Shown: positions 42,568 to 47,132 of the stretch, piece by piece
Position numbering within the stretch: the first letter of the stretch is position 1
Layout of the letters: each line of letters begins with the position of its first letter
Source of the DNA: Gracilimonas tropica DSM 19535
Lineage (GTDB): Bacteria > Bacteroidota > Rhodothermia > Balneolales > Balneolaceae
Reading direction: 5' to 3'
NCBI RefSeq assembly: GCF_000375425.1
Contig: NZ_AQXG01000017.1
Span: 805-47,936, forward strand
DNA: 47,132 nucleotides
Made by a program: the position numbers and the translations under genes
The notes under the pieces: model-generated
The model's input: the letters and a program-made list of their open reading frames with translations, nothing else
The model's database searches: none
Told to the model about the DNA's origin: nothing

Positions 42568-44879
42568 CAAACTACATGTTCAATGCCGAGTTTTGGCGTT
42601 GGTATCTTCGAAATGAGTTCAAAGAATTTTCCCAGCTTTCAGATACAACTACCCTTATTGAAAAAGTTCCCAATGTATTCAGTGAAAACACTAACGACTC
42701 TTTTCTCAATTTAAACCTTGATACGGAAATTTGTACCGATTCAGAGGGCAATGAATTCAGTATAGTTGAGTTCATTGCCATTAAAGAAGACTGCGAACGA
42801 CAGTATGTTGAAATGGCCATGGCCGTTGACTATGAACGGTGGCTGGCCCAAAAATTTCAGGAAAACGCGGCCAAAGAATACGAACGAGACTTCGATAACT
42901 ACCAATGGGTACGTAAACGAGGCGGAGAAAAAGTACCTGTAACCGATTTCGATCTCATCCTGGAGTCCATCATCGAAAAATGGAATCCGGAAAAGAAAGA
43001 ATGGGAACGCACCTATGTTGGCCAGCTCCGCTATCTACGGGGAGGCATTCCCATGTATAAACCTTTCAATTTTGAACCTGGCCAAACTCACAGCGTGGAG
43101 GAATTTTCCAAAAGCGTGTGGAATAAAGATGTGCTCCAGGTGAAAAACATGAAAAACGAAGATATGCGAAGCTTTTGGCTGCATGTAAACCTCGAATATA
43201 AACCACGCATTGTCCGAGAGTTTGATCACTTTGGGATCATTTCTTTTGAGAAAACTCGGTACTTGTTGGCTGGTAACGTACTGGTAAGTTTCCCAAAGAA
43301 AGCATCAGGTCACATTAAACTGATTGCCCAACGAGACGGGGCTTTTCCCGTAGGCGACAATAAGTTTTTAAAGCCTCCTGAGGACGCTATTCATCTCCCC
43401 CATTACGAGCTGGGATTTGCCAATTCCGATGGTTATTTCCAAAGTGCAGAGGAAAGCTTGTACGACGACCAAGAATTTTTTAAGAAACTGTTGCAAATTG
43501 AACATCATTTTTGTGGTATGGTCGGTGGGGACACGGATTTCAGGAACTGGGGCAAGATTATCGTAGCCTACGTGTTTTCTTTTGTCTTTTTCGATGAAAT
43601 ATATGCCCTTCATAAGCACATCATTTTCCTCTACCTGTATGGTGAGGGAAATGTGGGTAAAGGTGAAATGGCTAAGCTTATCCAGGATTTTTTTGGAATT
43701 AATCACCTGGATAGTTTAAACACCCCACCGGCTCGTTCCGTCGATGAGGCGCTGGAGCAAAAATCCCATATTCCCCAATGGATTGATGAACATGTACCTC
43801 AAGTTCCTGGTAAAAAAGCCAAGATTGAAGACCAGATCTGGAACTCTTGGTTTGAACTAAAGCCACGGCCCACCAACATCAAGAAAGGCAACAAATGGGG
43901 CAAGGAGCATAAAGTGGTGCGAACCATGCCGCTTTTTTGCAGCAACTTTCTCCCAGCCACCGATCACCTACTTAGCCGTTCGCTGATCATTCATTACAGC
44001 AAAAAGACGCGTGGGCCAGAAGATCACGTAAAAGAGCTACTCAATGATCGGGTAACCCTTCAGCGACTTATGCTTTCTTTTCTAAAAAACTACCATCTGA
44101 TTAATCGAAAAGACTTTATCAATGACATGGAGCGTATTAGGCTTAAGCTGAAAGATGCTGTCAAAACCGAATTGGGTGATAAAATGAAAGATGTGGTGCT
44201 TCAAGATCGGCAAATTAACCAGTTTGCATCCCTTGTAACGGTTTCCTATTGGCTCAATCCCCACTATAGATACATAATTTCCGGTGTCCTAAAAGAACTC
44301 GAAGTGATTAAAGACACAGCCGTCTATGATGATCACTACCGAAACTTCACAAAGGAACGTAATGATGAACGGCTCCTCTCGGTTACCGGGCAGGAGCTTT
44401 TCCTTTTTGCTCGCGATGAAGTCGTTAAAACCGCCATCCGTTACTCCTCCCAAGATCCACTTACCGAATTTATTGAAACCATTGGTACGCTTATCCAATC
44501 TTTGAAGGTTACCGTGCATCATTTTAACTGGACGAAGGACGGGACGCTCAAAATTTGGGCCAAGGCGATCTGGGACATCTACGAATACGAAAAAAGAGGC
44601 ACCGATGGCATGGTTCGTCGGGATATTGTGGACGAGAAGCTGCGAGATTTAAGCGATTTGACTCCGGAAGGTGAACTTAAGGTGGTTAACTGGACGATTA
44701 TCGACAGTTACAGCAACCTAAAGAACGATACTATTCGCCAGCGAGGGTATTACATTCCGAATGCGGTAGAAAACGAGCTGTTTCGCAACGCCTTTAACTG
44801 GGACAAATTTAAACCTGCCGGAAGCCAGCCCTGGACGGAAAACACCGAACTGTTTAATGAAGAAATAGCTTCCGCGTAA
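42564..44879 (+). CDS. D5/SF3-like replicative helicase with atypical P-loop
   Basis: A 771-residue protein of the phage/plasmid D5-like (DUF5906) group. Residues 1-300 are a poorly recognised N-terminal part; the ATPase core has a P-loop GEGNVGKG (360-367) followed by Glu rather than Ser/Thr, and an IDE Walker B (Asp408-Glu409). RTMPLFCSNFLPATDHLLSRSLIIHYSKK corresponds to the sensor/arginine-finger region and fits SF3 helicases. It probably unwinds the element's origin, located in the array immediately downstream. Confidence 0.78.
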   Translation: MTNYMFNAEFWRWYLRNEFKEFSQLSDTTTLIEKVPNVFSENTNDSFLNLNLDTEICTDSEGNEFSIVEFIAIKEDCERQYVEMAMAVDYERWLAQKFQENAAKEYERDFDNYQWVRKRGGEKVPVTDFDLILESIIEKWNPEKKEWERTYVGQLRYLRGGIPMYKPFNFEPGQTHSVEEFSKSVWNKDVLQVKNMKNEDMRSFWLHVNLEYKPRIVREFDHFGIISFEKTRYLLAGNVLVSFPKKASGHIKLIAQRDGAFPVGDNKFLKPPEDAIHLPHYELGFANSDGYFQSAEESLYDDQEFFKKLLQIEHHFCGMVGGDTDFRNWGKIIVAYVFSFVFFDEIYALHKHIIFLYLYGEGNVGKGEMAKLIQDFFGINHLDSLNTPPARSVDEALEQKSHIPQWIDEHVPQVPGKKAKIEDQIWNSWFELKPRPTNIKKGNKWGKEHKVVRTMPLFCSNFLPATDHLLSRSLIIHYSKKTRGPEDHVKELLNDRVTLQRLMLSFLKNYHLINRKDFINDMERIRLKLKDAVKTELGDKMKDVVLQDRQINQFASLVTVSYWLNPHYRYIISGVLKELEVIKDTAVYDDHYRNFTKERNDERLLSVTGQELFLFARDEVVKTAIRYSSQDPLTEFIETIGTLIQSLKVTVHHFNWTKDGTLKIWAKAIWDIYEYEKRGTDGMVRRDIVDEKLRDLSDLTPEGELKVVNWTIIDSYSNLKNDTIRQRGYYIPNAVENELFRNAFNWDKFKPAGSQPWTENTELFNEEIASA

Positions 44880-44929
44880 GCTATTTTTTTACCAGTAGAA
44901 TAGAAATGCCCGAAAAAGAAGAAAATCTA

Positions 44930-45212
44930 TGTTTCAATGTTTCAAAATACTAAAAACATACTTTATGATACTTTTAATGCACTTTTTTATGAAACTTTTT
45001 CTGAAACATTTATGAAACACTATGAAACATTGGGTCTTTTTTCTGAAACTGGAATGTTTCATCTGTGTTTCACGAGCATTTTATCTAAATCATTGAAATT
45101 ATTTACCCAGAAATAAACTACAAATCGGTGTGAAACAGTACTGTTTCAGCAAATGTTTCATAATAATAAGCCTCTAATCGTATGTAAGCGCAATTATTAG
45201 GTATTTGAAACA
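44930..45212. repeat. TGAAACA/TGTTTCA heptamer array (candidate iteron origin)
   Basis: Eleven exact copies of TGAAACA or its complement TGTTTCA at 44930, 44938, 45002, 45013, 45023, 45055, 45066, 45131, 45142, 45154 and 45206, plus TGAAACT at 44990 and 45044. One pair forms the perfect palindrome TGAAACAGTACTGTTTCA (45131-45148). The gap 44880-45265 has no gene. Its place right after the primase and helicase genes suggests the replication origin; clustered operators of a regulator are the alternative. Confidence 0.7.
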
Positions 45213-45265
45213 TTTTTTTGGAATAAAATGAGTTTTACCGGAAAATCAGTACAAAACCATCACCA

Positions 45266-45520
45266 ATGAAAAATCCCATGCAAACCAATCCATCCATGCA
45301 AGAAGTTATTGACCGTGAAGTAATGACTATCAAAGAAGCCCAGGTTTATGTTGAAGAAAAAACCGGCATGAAAAGCAGCCTCTTTTACGATTGCGTCCGC
45401 CCGCTATTATCCCCCCGTCCTATGGCTATTAATCAACGCACCCGAAAACCTGCTCACTTTGTAGTGGCCAAAGAACAAGTCGAGCAGGTTATATTCAGCA
45501 TGAAAAAACAAATTGAGTAA
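45266..45520 (+). CDS. Hypothetical small DNA-binding-like protein
   Basis: The 84-residue protein has MTIKEAQVYVEEKTGMKSSLFYDCVRPLLSPRPMAINQRTRKPAHFVVAKEQVEQVI, a layout of helix-turn-helix then basic strand consistent with an HTH_17/MerR-like DNA-binding protein. It is the first gene after the heptamer array and might recognise it. Homology is not certain. Confidence 0.6.
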   Translation: MKNPMQTNPSMQEVIDREVMTIKEAQVYVEEKTGMKSSLFYDCVRPLLSPRPMAINQRTRKPAHFVVAKEQVEQVIFSMKKQIE

Positions 45521-45646
45521 AAAGATCCATTCCAGTATACTCAATAAATTTTTCTCAATTTTTTGTGCTTACAGTAAATTTTTTCTTGCTCACATTCTCT
45601 TCTATCCCTCCAAGGCCTATTTAAAGCCATTGGTTTCCTGCCTATT

Positions 45647-45672
45647 CTGTGTTCGAACCAAACAGAACACAG
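45647..45672. repeat. Inverted repeat before the coiled-coil gene
   Basis: CTGTGTTC (45647-45654) and GAACACAG (45665-45672) are perfect 8-base arms ending directly at the ATG 45673. Such a hairpin could cover the translation start or be an operator. The rest of 45521-45672 shows no gene I can support. Confidence 0.6.
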
Positions 45673-46401
45673 ATGGCAGATCATTCAGAACTTATACGTG
45701 AGGCCCTTCCCGATGAAAAAGTGGGGGGAGCTATTAAAGCCACTCCTGGTCGACCCCCGGCTGAGTTTTACTCCAGCTCTATACACTCTAATCCAAATTA
45801 TTCAGTAACTGGTAATTATTACCATGAGCGCTGTCTTCAACTCGAAGGCCAATTGAACGATGCAAATCGGAAAAATCAGCAAATCACCGATGAACTTTTT
45901 CAAGCACGGAAAGACCTTTCACAGGATAAAACAGAGCTTCTTTTGGCCCATCAAAATGAAATTGCCCGGTTGAAAGAAGAATTCCGGGATAAAATGGATG
46001 GACTTAAAGAAGCCCATACTTCAAAAGTAAGTGAACTGGAGAAAACTATTGATCAGTTAGATCGGGAGCAGTTCAGAAAAGATTTGGAATACAAAGCCTC
46101 CCAACAATCTCCTGGCAACCAGATCACCGAGCATTTATTAAAGAAATCCCCTGACCTTGTTGACGCTATTGGGGGTATTATCAGCATTATTGCAGGACAA
46201 CGTCATGGAATGGGGCCTGTTCCAATGACGCCTAGCTCAGGTCCTTTTACTTCTAATGTCGGAGGTGAATATGCCTCAGGGGCTGCCGAGTTCGGTTCTA
46301 CCGAGCCGGATATACCCAATGATCACTCATCAGCCACCGATGAACCGGCTGCGAAAAACGAACAAACAGAGAATCAGGAAACCGAAAAATCTGAGCAATG
46401 A
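45673..46401 (+). CDS. Coiled-coil protein of the mobile element
   Basis: A ~242-residue protein (GTG at 45649 is an alternative start giving 250). Residues ~70-150 are a strong coiled coil (CLQLEGQLNDANRKNQQITDELFQARKDL...). A short hydrophobic IGGIISIIAG follows, then a Pro/Gly and Glu/Asn-rich disordered C terminus. No catalytic motif is visible. It is co-transcribed with the following genes (4-base ATGA overlap), so it may have a structural or assembly role. Confidence 0.72.
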   Translation: MADHSELIREALPDEKVGGAIKATPGRPPAEFYSSSIHSNPNYSVTGNYYHERCLQLEGQLNDANRKNQQITDELFQARKDLSQDKTELLLAHQNEIARLKEEFRDKMDGLKEAHTSKVSELEKTIDQLDREQFRKDLEYKASQQSPGNQITEHLLKKSPDLVDAIGGIISIIAGQRHGMGPVPMTPSSGPFTSNVGGEYASGAAEFGSTEPDIPNDHSSATDEPAAKNEQTENQETEKSEQ

Positions 46402-46826
46402 CTACTCACCAACCATACATGAATCTAATACGGTCTGCTTTAGACTTTATGAACGTGGATGCGCCCTCTACCTCCCGATACATCTCCTATGTACGTACGG
46501 TTCAGAATCAAATTCAGATCATCGAAAAGATGGAAAAAAGGGCATTAACGGTCGCCGACTGGATTAAAATAGCTATTGAATTAGGTAGACAAGCACTGGA
46601 AAGAGATATTGGCCCAAAACGAATTGCAGAAAGCATATATCCCCTTATGGATGGATCAGGGCAATTCTCAAGCTACGCCAAACTCTCTGCCGGTGCTGCT
46701 ACCCATCTTTTGTTAATCTGGACAGGAACCTTCCGATCTATTAGACCCGAAGAGCGGATGTTGCTGGTTGATGTGATTGCCGAGCTCCAAAAACTATATC
46801 TCAACCGAAACGAAGTGAGACTATGA
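46398..46826 (+). CDS. Hypothetical helical protein
   Basis: The 142-residue protein is largely alpha-helical (NLIRSALDFM, QNQIQIIEKMEKRALTVADWIKIAIELGRQAL), with a hydrophobic AGAATHLLLIWTGTF stretch near residues 95-111. No domain recognised. It overlaps the flanking genes by 4 bases on each side, indicating one transcription and translation unit. Confidence 0.68.
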   Translation: MTTHQPYMNLIRSALDFMNVDAPSTSRYISYVRTVQNQIQIIEKMEKRALTVADWIKIAIELGRQALERDIGPKRIAESIYPLMDGSGQFSSYAKLSAGAATHLLLIWTGTFRSIRPEERMLLVDVIAELQKLYLNRNEVRL

Positions 46827-47044
46827 GCAAGGTAAAGACAAAAACCATTTCACAAGTTCGAAATACTCTTTTTTCTTTGGCCGATACCAAAGGTATCACA
46901 GCCATTACCCGCAACGGTGTATTTATAGGTGTTTTAATAACATGTGGTGAATCTACCTCAGAATGGGCTGCCCTTCGTCAAAGACGAGTATTAGATAACC
47001 CAGTACACAATATAACAGAACTTACTAAGGGAGTTCTTGGGTAA
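46823..47044 (+). CDS. Phd/YefM-like small protein
   Basis: The 73-residue protein has ISQVRNTLFSLADTKGITAITRNGVFIGVLI, which follows the pattern of Phd/YefM antitoxin N-terminal domains (helix, then ITRNGxxxAVLI strand). The rest is Arg-rich. No Doc/RelE-like toxin is seen in the remaining bases, so it may be a regulator rather than an antitoxin. It overlaps the previous gene by 4 bases and the next by 1. Confidence 0.62.
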   Translation: MSKVKTKTISQVRNTLFSLADTKGITAITRNGVFIGVLITCGESTSEWAALRQRRVLDNPVHNITELTKGVLG

Positions 47045-47132
47045 TGCAGAGCTCCTACGTCAACATATTACCAGATACCCAGCAGCAACATGCCAGAGCA
47101 CGGGCTGTGGATGCTTCTTTGGGAGCATCCAC
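47044..47132 (+). CDS. Start of a further element gene (truncated by window)
   Basis: ATG at 47044 overlaps the preceding stop by 1 base (TAATG). 29 codons are visible (MQSSYVNILPDTQQQHARAR...). GTGGATGCT (47107-47115) and AGCATCCAC (47124-47132) form a perfect hairpin inside it. Nothing can be said on function. Confidence 0.55.
   Translation, partial: MQSSYVNILPDTQQQHARARAVDASLGAS

Noticed and set aside
44930-45212. CRISPR array
   Set aside because: The units are 7-mers in both orientations with irregular spacing, with no conserved long repeat or Cas gene.
45513-45701. 62-residue hydrophobic ORF with a TTG start after the small HTH-like gene
   Set aside because: It is a T-rich region, overlaps the better-supported coiled-coil gene and has no clear start site.

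Overview
The window looks like chromosomal DNA of a marine or halophilic member of the Bacteroidota/Balneolota, most likely Balneolaceae-like. This is inferred from protein style (DUF3127, DUF4174, DUF2807, FISUMP and a carboxypeptidase-regulated TonB receptor), from promoters of the TTTG-N19-21-TAnnTTTG kind, and from abundant short dispersed repeats between genes. No rRNA gene is present and the taxonomy is not proven.

Layout. 1-1755: a repeat-rich stretch holding a strong hairpin, an orphan membrane protein gene between two related repeats, and a VapC toxin remnant. 1756-5543: a YdeI-like protein, then a TonB-dependent receptor/thioredoxin pair read leftward behind two operator-like repeats. 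5544-12381: a TetR-controlled leftward unit (TetR, LolA-like protein, two FtsX-type permeases, ATPase, outer-membrane beta-barrel) that looks like an envelope lipid or lipoprotein export system. It is interrupted by a four-helix-bundle gene between heptamer tandem repeats and by two copies of a ~240 bp repeat. 12466-17942: leftward histidine operon hisG-D-C-B-H, preceded by a His-rich leader peptide gene (12 His in 29 residues); hisA, hisF and hisIE are absent. Related REP-like elements occupy each gap of this operon from hisG to hisB. 18097-26821: housekeeping genes (DUF4174, OsmC-like, YegP-like, M28 peptidase, acetamidase-like, GAPDH, P5C dehydrogenase, DUF3127 and an aldo/keto reductase), several with clear terminators. 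27123-30419: a MacAB-type efflux system. 30519-40155: accessory rightward genes (2H phosphoesterase, AraC regulator, amidohydrolase, polysaccharide deacetylase, CPBP protease, serine hydrolase, NAD(P)-binding protein, and small exported or membrane proteins).

40318 to the right edge: an integrated mobile element whose right end lies outside the window. It starts at a CAU tRNA gene with a mispaired acceptor stem, followed by triplicate TTGTACATAG repeats and a CI-like/small-protein divergent switch with two near-identical operators. A replication module follows: a CHC2 zinc-finger primase-like protein, a D5/SF3-like helicase with an atypical P-loop, and then a ~285 bp non-coding block with 11 exact TGAAACA/TGTTTCA heptamers that looks like an iteron origin. 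A tightly overlapping run of unknown small genes leads off the edge. No integrase, capsid, terminase or conjugation gene is visible, so the element could be a phage, a satellite or an integrated plasmid. This element and the histidine leader are the two most interesting parts of the window.
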